A stretch of 64,000 nt of DNA, taken from NCBI GenBank assembly GCA_023653785.1, contig JAMKCH010002838.1, positions 1 to 64,000 of the forward strand, read 5' to 3'. This document shows, one piece after another, positions 47,259 through 59,125 of this stretch. A program made the translations under genes and the position numbers. The notes beneath the pieces were generated by a model. It searched no databases. It had not been told where the DNA came from and was given only the letters and a program-made list of their open reading frames with translations. Within the stretch, counting starts at the first letter, position 1. Every line of letters starts with the position of its first letter. The stretch is from Ophioderma brevispina. Its lineage: Eukaryota; Echinodermata; Ophiuroidea; Amphilepidida; Ophiodermatidae.

Positions 47259-47528
47259 CAATCTTAGCCAAAAGTGTTGGAACACTTGTACTAGGCCTAT
47301 TCAAAATGTCCCTCTCCCCCCTGGACATGTTTGAATCCTGAAATTTGTTCTTGCACCTAACAAGAACAACCCAACATTATTGGTGGGGAGCGGGGGGGTG
47401 CATGGATAGAGATGCTCCAAGCCTCCCAAACCAAGTTGCCATGATTTCCTATATATCTTTTTAAGGGAAATGCGGCAAATATCGGGGCAAAAGAGCAGTC
47501 GTGTTCCAAAAGATTTTGGCTAAGATTG
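47259..47528 (+). mobile_element. CAATCTTAGCCAAAA-TIR MITE, copy 2 (270 bp)
   Basis: Ends CAATCTTAGCCAAAAGTGTT and TTTTGGCTAAGATTG, with intact TA on both sides (47257-47258, 47529-47530). Collinear with 45137-45411 and in the same orientation, 1.85 kb away. Differences are mostly short gaps. Confidence 0.82.
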
Positions 47529-49009
47529 TAGTAATCTTTATGCTAATATCTAGAAAATTTCTCCTTGATTAATTTTTGCCACGTTAGCCAGTTTTTAATT
47601 TAAAATGTTTCCACTTGTTTTCAAATTTGCAATTTGACTTCATCCTGTAGACCTAACCACCAAATAATATATTTGCTTCATGTTTATATGCAAATATACA
47701 TTTATAATATAATCATGCAAGATATAATATATATCATGCAAATATATTTGCTCATGTTTACTTTTGCTGAAAATGCTTGAAGCTTGAAAATAAATTTAAT
47801 GCCAAAATTTTTACTTTTAAAGTGATCAGGAGGAGATTTTTTTAGGTTACGTAATGTCTCTCAAAATGCACTGGAATTGTCATAGACCACCTACCAAGAA
47901 CGTTTGAAAGGTTTATGGACAAACAGATGAGGAAAGAAAACCGCCAAAACCTCTTTTGAACTTGCCATGCTATCGAATTGTCCATATGAAACCATGCTTT
48001 GAATTTCTGGTCGTGCATGACAAAAATTACTAAATCTTGTTTATTAGGGCTTACACAATTATTACGAGGTTCCTGTTTAAGGTTTGCAAAATATGACGAG
48101 GTAACATTTAATATTAATTATTTCGAAAAGCAAAGTTGGAGTGCAATATATGACAATATTGGAATTGACTCTATGAAACTAAAGGTAATAAGATGTTTAA
48201 CTTTATTACACTATTCTCATCCCTGCTGGCAGTGCTAGATGCTTTGCAGAGATGCTAGTAAAAACTATTTAAAATGTTATTTTTTAAATATCTATTTTTC
48301 AATGCCTGATTTTTGGCAAAAATAGGTTATCGGTCTCTGAACACGGACTTAAATATAAGCATGCGTCATGAATTGGGATACTATTTGGGTGGCGATGTTG
48401 TTCTCTGCCAGTTAAATTTGACCTGGTTCTTAATGTTAAACATACTTGTTCTTATCCAATACATTTGAGGTAAGCATTCATTTGTAACTTTATTCTATAT
48501 TAAAAAACTGATGTTCTGTGTCACCATGGCCTCCCTATATCAACAACAGGGGTGGTAGGACTAGTAAGGCTACTTGCCTTTGGATGTTTTGAAACATATA
48601 TCAACTAGAAACCTGATTTTTTTTGGTCCATCAAAAACAGAAGTACAATGAGAACTTGCACTTGTGATCAAAATACTAATTAATTACCGCCCAAGGATGC
48701 ACAGCTGTTGGGGTGGGGGGGGTCCACCCCCCCAAAAAAAAAAGCCAATCCTAACAAAAGATATTGAAATCCATACACACACACACACACACAAATAAAA
48801 CAACAATAAATAAAAAAATGATTAATCATTCATGACAATAAAGCAAACCATTCTGTGTTAATTATGCCAGCTGTTTCTCTGACTCATGGATCGTATAAAC
48901 AAAAATTGTGTTGTAGAAGATTTGCCCTTAGTATCTAGAAACACTGAATTAGCTGATACTTGGGTGAGCTTGCGGCATTCTAAAAAACCATACAGTACCT
49001 CCCCAGGAA
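47529..49009. other. No gene; palindromic AT repeat and CA tract
   Basis: At about 47660-47760 the words ATATTTGCTTCATGTTTA and CAAATATATTTGCTCATGTTTA repeat around TATATCATGCAA. A G/C palindrome GGGGTCCACCCCCC (about 48719-48732) and (CA)n at 48774-48793 follow. The 79-codon frame at 47999-48238 is unrecognised. Confidence 0.45.
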
Positions 49010-49400
49010 AACAAAAGGCTCATACCTCAAAAATTCCAACCCAACATCTGTACCAAATTTTCACAAAAGCACCCAAATTGGGTGCCTCGTGAGCAAAAAG
49101 ATGTCAAAATGACACCCCCCAAATGGCATTGTTTTCATTGGGGTGATTGCGTCTGCTGAAAATCCACCCTACTGTACACCAAAATTCAGAAAAAAGTGTC
49201 CCAAAAAGGCAGACAGACATTACCTAAATAAAATTCCAACCAAATCTCGTACAAATTTTCACAAAAGCACCCCGAATTGGGGTGCCTTTTGAGCCAACAA
49301 TTGAAACAAATGCACCAATGGTTTCCATTGGTCTCTGCTGAAAAAACCACCAAAAATCTGGAAAAGTGCCCCAAAGGAGAAGTACATGTTACACCATACC
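49010..49400 (+). repeat. Tandem dimer, period about 198 bp
   Basis: TTTTCACAAAAGCACCC...AATTGGG(G)TGCC occurs at about 49059 and 49257. Shared flanking words include AAAATTCCAAC, AACA(T/A)CT(G/C)GTAC, ACCAAAAATC/ACCAAAATTC and AGTG(T/C)CCC. Two imperfect units only. Confidence 0.65.
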
Positions 49401-50159
49401 TCCAAATTCATATTCTCCTTCCCAGTAATGCTTAACTAGTCATGGACATGAAAAACATAGACCAATATTTAATTTAACCAAGTGACCAAAAAAATGCGTT
49501 CTCTGGTTTCATTGAAAACATTGTGAGTCCAATCAGATATTGCATGGGAAACATTGGAGGTAGTCGAATTTTGCAACCTCACAAACACACCCCAATTTTC
49601 TGTTCATGTCGTATTGTCTAATTTCTTAAACTCGTGGCTATCACCGAATTTCAGAACATTATTAGATTTCAAAGACTGATATTTAATTACTTTATGGTAA
49701 CAAGTCCTGGCTGGATCAATCAAAGAAGTTATCAAAACGAAAGTGATGAAATGGGTATCTCGTATATAGATCTCTATGCAGACAGTCAGTTCGACATCTT
49801 ATGCAATGACGTGCGGGTAGGGTAGGGAGAATACGAACTCCATGGACATAACAATGCGTGCGTAAAGACCATCATCTTGATCCACGAAGCAGTGCGTGGC
49901 GTTCTACAGTAGCGCTTTATCTAGTTGCGACATTTCTGGAGATGTAACAGACACTACTGTTTTTAAACCGATCTGACATATCAGGGAATGAAGAATACGA
50001 AAATCAAGTCCGAGAATCGGGCAAGAATTGGTGGAAAAAAATTTAGTGTTATTGGGAAAATGTGAAATAATTAAAGTCTGGAAAATAATTAAACTTTACG
50101 CGGTGACGATTTTCGAACGCGGGACAGTAAAGTTAAACAGGAAAAATCAGAATTATGTG
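49401..50159. other. No gene seen
   Basis: AT-rich. The 63-codon frame at 49634-49825 has mixed composition but no recognisable domain. Confidence 0.4.
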
Positions 50160-50345
50160 AATGGCCCTTACATAAAGGACGAGGTTGGTTGAGTTCCACC
50201 CAAGTTTTTGGGGGGATAAAACCCGCTAGACCCTTGATAAAACATCCAGAGTGTAAAACCCTGATTGCGTTCACACAGTCAAAAAACCCTGATCGGCACT
50301 CCAGAGTTTGAAACTAAGAGTTTCAGGCCTCCCGGTGGACAGACC
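50160..50345 (-). mobile_element. Partial foldback-family copy (CTCCAGAGTTT motifs)
   Basis: Read on the minus strand, GAAACTC..., AACTCTGGAGTGCCGAT, GGGTTTTACACTCTGGA, TTATCAAGGGTCT and GGGTTTTATCCCCCCAAAAACTTGGG follow in the same order as at 61435-61580. Only the first third of that element is present. Confidence 0.65.
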
Positions 50346-53300
50346 TTGTCGGTCTGGAGAAGTTGTATTCCCAGCAGCTCCATATTATAGTGATAAGACT
50401 ATACAGAATTAGTTTAATATGCGTTTTAGTTTCCTTTGTGATTTGTAATTAAAGCTATTACGACCTTTCGTATAGATGTAAGTATGTGGGTGTTGCACCT
50501 GTGTTAAGTCCTCTACCCTGATGACAGAACCCACTACCGGGATTTCCTAGCAACACTACACTTGCCGTAGGCAGGCAGGACAGACAGGTAGGCCTATTCT
50601 ATCATCATTTGTCTTGGGGTTTTTTTGCTTAGGCAAGTAAAAATAAAAAACATGTTTCTCGTCAGGGTTTTTGAAAAAAAGGAGGAGGATGGGGCTTTTA
50701 TTTTTTATTTTTCAAGATGGCCGCCATTCCAGATTTCGTCAAATCCAGGTGCTCAACCGTATCACACTGTGATGTCAAAACTAACAGAGGACCATAAAGG
50801 TCACACAAGAACTGAACATAGTACAATGTTTTATAGTGTTATTAGCACCATGTTTTAGCAAAGTATTAAGCTTTAGTTGTTAGAATACCTACATTTTAAA
50901 ACTATCAAACTGAAGCACTATCATCAATTGAGACAGAGTTTCATTTGCAAATTCTCTAAAAACCTAATCGTGGTCAACAGAATAAACTGAACGAATAACT
51001 CTTTTGTTTTAACCTCTTCGCCAGTTGACATGTATTTAACATCGTCAACGTTCTATGTATCAATGAATTGATGTGTGGCGCGATATCCAAAGTGCAAAAT
51101 AAGGACCGTATAGTTGGGCAAGGAAGTTTTTTCTTTTAAAGGGCCAAATAAAAAAAATTGCCTTCAAATTGCAAGGGCATGAAGGCAATTCCGCAATGTA
51201 AAAGGGCCTCAAGAATTTGTCAACATGGGAAGGGCATCACCAAGGCATTTTTGTTTCAGTTTCTTGGAAAAGTACATAAGCCATCTGCCGCATGGAAGGC
51301 ACTTGATGAAAGCTAAGTGGACTGTGGGACCCAACCGAACAACGCTCCATAATTCGGGCAGTTAGGTGGTCCACCTAGGAGATTATCAGAGGACAAGGAT
51401 CTATCTATTAGCCCTTTTCAGTATTTTACTAATAGGAGAGGCAGAAAGAAATATATTTGAGAGTAAATATTATTAGTTTGCCTTCTTAAAGTTTCCTGAT
51501 AGTGATGCATTTTGATGACCTCAGGAGGACTATCATCCAACTTTTATTCACTACAGTGTGAGTCCAATAAAAACCCTACATTCAGGGAAAGATTTTTTCT
51601 TCAAAGGTTATTTATTTAAACGTTATTTTGCTTGAATGTTTGCTTCTTGGTTGTTCTAGTGGGGAATCCACAGGCTATCAGAAATTTTTATTTGGTTGTC
51701 TTTCGGACTGTGGGTTCAGAAACTAGTCGATTTGAGGGGAGAGGAACTAAAGATTCTGTTTGGCGATTGTAGCCATACCAATGTGGAGAGATTGACACGA
51801 CGGGTACCAGAACTCCTTATAGCACAGACATTCACACTGCATTTCAGATGGTAATCATTTTTTCTCGACAACAACACATATCAGTTGAAAAAAAAAATAT
51901 TGTGTGTAACATACTTAAAGTAAAATATCTCAACAAATTAAATACCATGTTCATATAAAAGCGTCAGTTATTGAAATCACCTCCATATTCAATTTCTCAG
52001 TTCATGAAATAATGAAACTGCTTCATGAGATTTTGTTTACATCTTAGATAATAAGCTAAGTATTTTGAACCAAAAATACAGTTCATACTCAGATCCATAA
52101 ATTAAAAGCTGAAGTTTCTGTAATAAATTGGAATTTAAAACTTTTAACATTCAATATTGCATTGTTTTTAAGGGAATACAAAACCTTCTATGGTTTCACT
52201 TTGCCTCCAAGTTTCGTTATAGGTTAAAACCAGGTGAAATTGATGTGAAACTTACGAACCAAAGTAAACTGTGGCCTTACACAGCCTATCTGACTTTCTC
52301 GTTGGGAAAATGAACAATTTTTTTTTTCACTCGCATTTCTTTTGTAATATTGGATATTATTTATAATCTCCACTTCTCCCACCTTCTTTGTTTAACAAAA
52401 ATAAATTGTGAGTGTGTTAAATGGTTTTACTCAAATCGCTGCTGAAGTCATTGTTACTCTATGTAACCGATGCATCTTTGTTTGGACTCAAAATCGGCCA
52501 ACAGGATTTTTAAGTCCTCAGCAAAATAGGCATAACTTGTTACTCTAAAGTCAAATGGCACCAAAATAAACGGTTTTCTGAAAGCTATGTATCCATCTTT
52601 ATAACCAAAGCAAAACATTTGAGCAAAAAATAATTCTTAAACTATTTTATTATTTGTTAGCGGTTTTTATGGACTCACCCTGTTGTAGTCATTTATGCTT
52701 CAACTGCCAGTATGAGAAAACCATAAATTTATGAGTATAAAATTAAAAGAGCCTTCAAATTTTGGAATCAGAGAGGAGTTATAATACAAACAAGTAGAAA
52801 ATATATTTATTAAATAAAGACCAAACTGTGTCAGTGAATGATTCCCGTGCTGTGTTGTGCATAATAACTGCGCGCGATTGCGAACACAAAAACAGTCTCT
52901 TACACAATATTAAACTGGCACTTGCTGATTACTTAATAGGGCTATCAATGGAAACAGCATTAAATCAATGCTGTATCAGTGAAAGTGAAAGTTACGGAAA
53001 CACTTTGCATTCCATTCATGTTACAATTTGACAGATGACATATTGCTAAAATTAATTACGATTACTCTAACATAAACCAATTGCTGTACATGGTTGATTT
53101 TCTTACTGATGAAAGCTTTGAGATTACATGATTAACAAATGTTTTTAGCAGACTCATACATGGAGCTAGCGGTATATCCATACAAGATATAGCCTTTCCA
53201 TAAGCTTTGCATTTACCATGTCTGAAGGCTTATACTTGAGTGTTGGTTGTGCTAGTGTTAATATTTGCACATTACTTAATTACAATACTTTCTTATTGAC

Positions 53301-54462
53301 AACAGCATTCAACGTCTCAACAGGTCAGACCTCAAATGACCAAGAAACGAAAAAAAATCAGACAATACCGTTAAAATGGGTGCTTATATTATTTTAAATA
53401 TCCATAGAACTTAATTTTATTTGAACTTGTTTTTAGCACTTATATCATATAAATCAGTTTTGTCACAATCATAGAACTTTATTTGATTTGTTGAACACAA
53501 TTATGATAATATCATGGTTGCCATATAAATTTTGGTCGTTTTTACCATCAGATCATTGCTGGACATTACCAAGTGTCAATGTGGTCACATACACCCCTAA
53601 AAGAATGAAATTCAAAATTGCCCTTCATAGGTGAATCATAATGCATTCCGTCAAGCCTTCTTGGGCAGAACTAAGAGATTGAGATATTCAGGAGTTATAA
53701 TATAGCCAGTACAAGATTTTGACAAGCATATATTACCAGCATTTGTTTATAAATCTTACCTAGTTATATTGACTGCTGCATATAGTCTTGTACCTTCACA
53801 TAGTACACTTTCAGTTTTCATAGTCAATCTGCAAAAATTAATTGCAAACAAATCAGAACATTAAACTATTAACTTGACAATGAAATGAGAAGTCATGCTG
53901 TGCAAATTGTTGCCTATACTTAGATCATTGTGTCATTGAGAAATTCCAACTGCTCATTAAGAATCAACAGACTGCCCTTTATTAGAATCAAATTGACCAT
54001 TATGTAGTGTTTGGGCTAGATCTGTGTAAGTCATAGAGTCAAGTCTGGCGCTATACTGTAAAATACCAAACTCATATGGCACTCGCCCATTTATTCGTCA
54101 TCAAACTGAGCGTGCATGCATTGATTTTTTGCCAATGCACTCTAAGCTAAAAATATGCAGACATTAACCTCTAATCAATCCTATTTGTACTATTAATAAT
54201 GAAAAATATATTACCTTAAACTGTTTCTGTAAACATGAATTCAATATACTTTTCAATTCTGTTAGTATTTTATGTGAATTCCTTACCATGGTTGAATCAT
54301 AAAGTAACAATCCAAAATCATTCTGTTCTTAGTAACAACATGCCAAAACCTTCCGCAGCCTAATTCATAATGTAATTGAGCAAATAATGCCCTTATGTAG
54401 GTTCATTGCAATAATCAACACCCACCAACTATGTAGGAAAGTGCCTGACTGTGTATTCATCA
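50346..54462. other. Four kilobases with no gene recognised
   Basis: AT-rich throughout. Only short frames (61-77 codons) occur. One perfect 11-bp hairpin AATTGCCTTCA / TGAAGGCAATT lies at 51156-51190. No TIR pairs, tandem arrays or tRNA-like boxes were found. It could be intronic; nothing in the sequence says so. Confidence 0.5.
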
Positions 54463-54471
54463 GTTTACACC

Positions 54472-54763
54472 CAGAGGGTGTTTTGAATCAATCCCACAAT
54501 GCATTGCAATGTACCTATACTGTACTGTACAAAACTTATGTCAGTACTTAGGGATGAAAAGTGTTCCAAAAGTTTAAGAACTACAGGACATGTCATAATC
54601 ATGCTAAAAATTCCCTAAGTACTAATGCTTTATGGGCAAAAATGAGCATAGAAGTCAGGATTTTTATGTGTTAAGAATAGGAGTTTTGTGGGATCACATG
54701 ACCCTGTTGAGGTGAAATTTCCCAAAACTGGTGCATTGTGGGATTGACTCAATACACCCTCTG
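54472..54763. mobile_element. hAT-like MITE with perfect target duplication
   Basis: The 292-bp element starts CAGAGGGTGTTTTGAATCAA and ends with the imperfect complement. Both sides carry GTTTACACC (54463-54471, 54764-54772), that is, an 8-bp duplication plus one chance base. CAG start and 8-bp duplication are hAT hallmarks. A second inner inverted pair (AGTACTTAGGGA / TCCCTAAGTACT) makes it strongly self-complementary. No transposase. Confidence 0.82.
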
Positions 54764-54772
54764 GTTTACACC

Positions 54773-55649
54773 TAACACAACAAAGGATATGAATGACTAA
54801 ACACACTAAGGTGAAGGCAGACTGGCAACTATTTAATTATAGCTCCACTCAACTTTTCATTTAGGTAAGGTGCAAAGAATTGTAAAAGATATGCATGGTA
54901 TTTAGCACAACTGTTGCACATGCTTTTTTCATCTGTTTGTTTACAATTTCTGTTAATTAAATTTACTGCCACCTCATATCAGGGGAGGCCTCTTCAGACC
55001 AGGAATTTATGCAAAACCAATTCTGCATAGGAATTGTGTTGTTTTTTGTTTTGTTTGTTTGTGTGTTATTGGCCTAAATATTTTCCAATTTTAAATAAAT
55101 TATGCAATTAGCTCAATAAATGCCACCTGTGACATATGCATGCAAGCTTTATCTAAAAGCTGCCACTGACATTTATTGCATATTTGATTAAATAATTTGT
55201 ATATGCAAAACCAAACTGCATAGGATTTGCCTTTTTTGTTTTTCCACAGAGTAGGCCAAAACAGTTCTCAAGTAACCTTCAACTATATGCTTAGAAATAA
55301 CATTTCTAGAACTGTCATGTAAAAGTATTATAAATCTAATAAAGCACCCCAAGATATGCCACTGTTTTAAAAATGCATTTTATAAAGCCAAAAATGTCCC
55401 CACCCAAAGCAACTTGTTCATTGTTTTTGAGATTGAATAAAATCTTTTTCAATACTACTTGTTTCAGAGGATTTACACTGAAACATGGTCCTCCTTCACT
55501 TACAAAATTTAACTGGAAAGAAATAAGAAATATCTGGGCCAATAGTATTGAGGATTTGAAGGACTTCCACTAACTACATTGTATACATTAGACTGCCCAC
55601 ATGGCAACCAATGTGTGGTTTTTGGGAGGACTAATAACTTTGTCATGAA
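54773..55649. other. No gene seen
   Basis: AT-rich. GCATAGGAATT/GCATAGGATTT and GCAAAACCAA words repeat about 190 bp apart (55008-55035, 55204-55228), a weak hint of an old duplication. Confidence 0.4.
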
Positions 55650-55659
55650 GGTCAACCAT

Positions 55660-55917
55660 CAATATCAAGTTACAATGGATTATGAAACTACTATGTGATA
55701 TGATTTAATAGAGATTAGTTGTATCACGCTGTCCTGTAGTAATTTCTGTCCATTTATGGACAGAAAATACAAAATTACGATTTTCTTCTGGAGTAGATCA
55801 AATTGGCACATGAGATTAGGCATGTACTTGGACCAATGGTTTCGATGATATAAAAATCTCAATTTCTTTGAGGTAAATCGGGGGTATGAGGCTGTGGATA
55901 ACGAAATGCCCCTTTAA
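55660..55917 (+). mobile_element. TTAAAGGGCATTTCG-type MITE, 5'-incomplete copy
   Basis: Right end AACGAAATGCCCCTTTAA, central palindrome ATTTCTGTCC..GGACAGAAAAT (about 55741-55768), and flanks matching 16570-16751. The left TIR is missing. Downstream (55918-56098) short GTGGTAATTGG/TACCACA words repeat. Confidence 0.6.
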
Positions 55918-56097
55918 CCCTAACACAACTGATTACCACAGGATACCACACATGGCAATTTCGTGGTAATTGGATGTTCAACACATCAGCCATCAGTCAC
56001 TTTGGTATTCTGTGGTACTGAGTTGTTTGATTGTGCACATCAGTTGTGGTACCTTGTGGTAATTGGTAGTGTACCATCCTAGGGCCTGTGGTAATGT

Positions 56098-58005
56098 GTC
56101 TATCTATCTAACGGCCGCAGCCGAGATGCTGTTCACCATGTAGCGCCAAATGTCCCTGTTTGTCATTAGGTTGGGGATGTCAGATGGATCATGCTGGATG
56201 TCTCGAGCAATCACATCAATGTAGTTAAAGGGGCGACGACCCCTGTTTTGGCATGGTAACTTCCAACATATGACGTCTGAGACTACTTGGTCAATCGCAC
56301 GATGACAGTGACCGGCAAATCGTACACGGCGTTGGGCTACAGAAGATGAAATTGGAGGGATATCTCCATATATCTGTACTTGGTCTTGTGCTCACGCCAG
56401 GATATGTTTTGTACTCGCATAAGAAGCTTGGTGTAGGTGCCACCCAGCCCATCCTGCAGCTTCCCCCCCATGGCCCAGGTCCCAGATCCACACAACAGGA
56501 TACTCTCCACACAGGCTCTTAAGAATTTCAGCTTGGTTGAATTGGAGATACCAGATTGCCACAAGTGGTGTAGTTCACTGCAGGCACTCCAAGCTCGTCC
56601 CCAGCGCGACAGGAAGTCTCCCCCGCTGTCGGCAACACAGGACCCCAGATACTTGAAGTCCTTGACCTCCCCGAGTCGGCCACCATCTGCTGTGCAGACA
56701 GGCCGATGACCATCCTTCCCATTGACAGTCACATATTCAGTCTTCTTGGCATTTAGATGAAGGCGGACTTTGTCTGCAGCATTCTCAAGTGATGCTAGTA
56801 GATCTTGTGCACCACATACCAGATCAGCCGTCAGAGCCAGATCACCTGCGTAGTCAAGGTCCGTGAGACGCCGACCCCGGTGACGTCCAGAACGCTTGGG
56901 TTTGATGTTGAGTCCCCCGTCGTTCATGACGTCAAGACTGTCTGAGGATGTAATCAACCATGACCACAAAGAGACAGGGAGCAAGAGCACCTCCCTGGAG
57001 GACTCCAGCAGTCATCAGGAACTCCTTTGTGGGCCCATCCATGGTCCGCACAAAGCTACATGGGTCATCACACATGATGGCAATCGCCTCGACAGCCCCC
57101 ACCCAGGACAGCGCAGCTGGCGAGAACATGCAGCACCACATCCCTGTCTACACTGTCAAAAGCCTTGGAAAAATCTACAAACACAATTGAAGCTTTTCTC
57201 TTGGAAACTCTCAACTCTTCTATGATCCTTCTGAGGGCAAGTATCTGAGGCAGTGTTGATCTGCCTTTGCGAAAACCACTCTGGCTCCGTCTGAGAATGG
57301 GATCCATGTGAGGAGTGATTCTGTTGAGCAGCATGGAGTTGCAGATCCTAGAGGCCAGCGGTGACAGTGTGACTCCTCTGTAGTTTTGGGGTTGTTGGAG
57401 GCGGCCTTTCCTTGGCAGAGGAATGATGAATGATGTTGAAAAGGCAGCTGGCCTGCCTCCCATGCAGGTGCTGCCACAAAATTCTAACAGTTGATCATGG
57501 AATAGTGGATTCTTCCAGACCACTGCAGGAATGTTGTCGGGGACCAGGTGTCTTGGTGTTCTTCAGTTTCTTTAGGCAGATCTGAAGCTCCTCCACAGTG
57601 AAAGGCCCAGCCCGGATGGGAAGGGCGTCTGCCATCCTGCGACTGAAGAAAGGCCCATCAAGGTCAGTGTCATTCCGAACCGGCTTGCCAAGCAGAGAAC
57701 CAAAGTGCTGAAACCACGTGTCAAGGCACTCTTCAGTTGTTTCACCTTTGATTCTTACAGGTGGGGCAGCCTTCCCACCGGTCAGGCCCCCCCCCCAAGG
57801 CCTCCCTGGCAGCAGCATGCTTGCCCTCAAGATGTAGGGCGTCAAGTGCCTCAGCCTCGGACCCAACATGCTCCTCAAGCACCACATTGTAAGCATCATC
57901 AAGTGCAGCCCCAGCAGCACCAAGGCCCTGCCCGGAGCCTCCGGCGGACCCAGCACGGCGCTTCCCGGCTGCAGACTTCAGTTTTTCTCTGGCTTTGTGT
58001 GGTAT
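56098..58005 (-). pseudogene. 5'-truncated non-LTR retrotransposon with reverse transcriptase remnants
   Basis: The frame is broken at least five times but domains run in order on the minus strand: pre-RT linker with GPFTVEELQICLKKLKNTKT (near 57600-57540); FIIPLPRKG and NYRGVTLSP (57430-57360); SGFRKGRST (57277-57250); FVDFSKAFDSVDR with first catalytic Asp intact (about 57181-57143); TAGVLQGGALAP (about 57010-56975); the active-site block reads YAGD instead of Y/FADD (Gly codon at 56844-56846); then FKYLG, and a C-terminal RVRFAGHC...RGRRPFNYIDV region to AAVR-stop (56340-56103). A (TAGA)n tail follows at about 56099-56111. The endonuclease is missing, as in 5'-truncated LINE copies. A homopolymer of nine G near 57787 is one frameshift. 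The clade is not resolved. Confidence 0.9.
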
Positions 58006-58059
58006 GTAGTAATTGCTTGCAAAATATAGTGAATGGTGTAAGGGCTAAAGAACCTGAGA

Positions 58060-58165
58060 TTTCTGTTAACTTTAGTACTGCATGCGTGCCTAATCTGAGG
58101 TGCAAATTTGATTATCTCTACAAGAAATTCACAATTTTGTATTTTCTGTCCGTTAACAGGGGAGT
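58060..58165 (-). repeat. Fragment of the TTAAAGGGCATTTCG-type MITE, inverted
   Basis: On the minus strand, TTTTCTGTCCG-adjacent AAAATACAAAATTGTGAATT and AAATTTGCAC match 16585-16640. Both ends are lost. Confidence 0.5.
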
Positions 58166-59125
58166 GGGGTGCCCCTTACCCTAAATTTCAGGATGGAGTG
58201 GGATAACATTTGCATTTACGTCCCCAATTTTTTAAGGATTGCAAGCAACTCTGGTCTAATTTGGTCTAAATTAATGTAAACTGGGCTGATTTTTGCCTGT
58301 TTCACACACACATTGGTCATGTTTAGCACTTTAGTACTTGTTGGTGGAGCAGGTCACCAGGACGAAATTTGGCTCTCCCCTTCCCCGGCTTGATTTCACC
58401 GATCTATTTTATGATATATCATGTGAAGGAGCCCTTCATATCATTATGATGTATTACATGCAAGACCTGTCTTGGGCTCCTAACCCCACCTCCCCTACCC
58501 CTGAAATAAAATTGAAAATGCCGAGTTGGAGTTGCAAAATGATCAAATATGCACTGCAATAATATAAAGGGCAATTTGAATTTAAACAAGAAATTGAGAC
58601 CGATTTAACTGATACTTGTACTTCACAGCAGTTCCTGTTTTTGATTTTGAATCATTCCCAAGAAGCGCATTTCTGAAACCCTTGCCTGGGCAGTTTACTT
58701 GACTATAGAGTGGGCCGACTCCTGTCACTTCCATCCTAGCATTGGGCTTGTCACTGCCTTTTGCCGTCACAATAAGATGATAAAATCCTGCTAAACAGGA
58801 AAGTTCTTGGTCATGGATTTACAGGACATTGTGAATAAAACGTCTTGGAAACTTGGTTCCCTAGGGGGTCTAGGCATGTATTCTGGTTAATATGTCCAGT
58901 GCCTGGTCAAAAGTCCAACTTTCAAGGGCCATTCTGTCATCCATAGTTTTGCTCACCTGACTTATCTCAAAATTGTTAAGATACTGAACCAGTGGCATAA
59001 ATGTAGTATGTGCACCTAATCTTACATTAAATTTTGATCAACTCTAGATTGTGATCGTGTATTTTTGGTCCATAAACAGAAATTCCATACACAGTGGACT
59101 ATGGAGCACCTTGATATAACACGAC
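58166..59125. other. No gene seen
   Basis: AT-rich to balanced. The 74- and 62-codon frames are unrecognised. No structure found. Confidence 0.4.
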
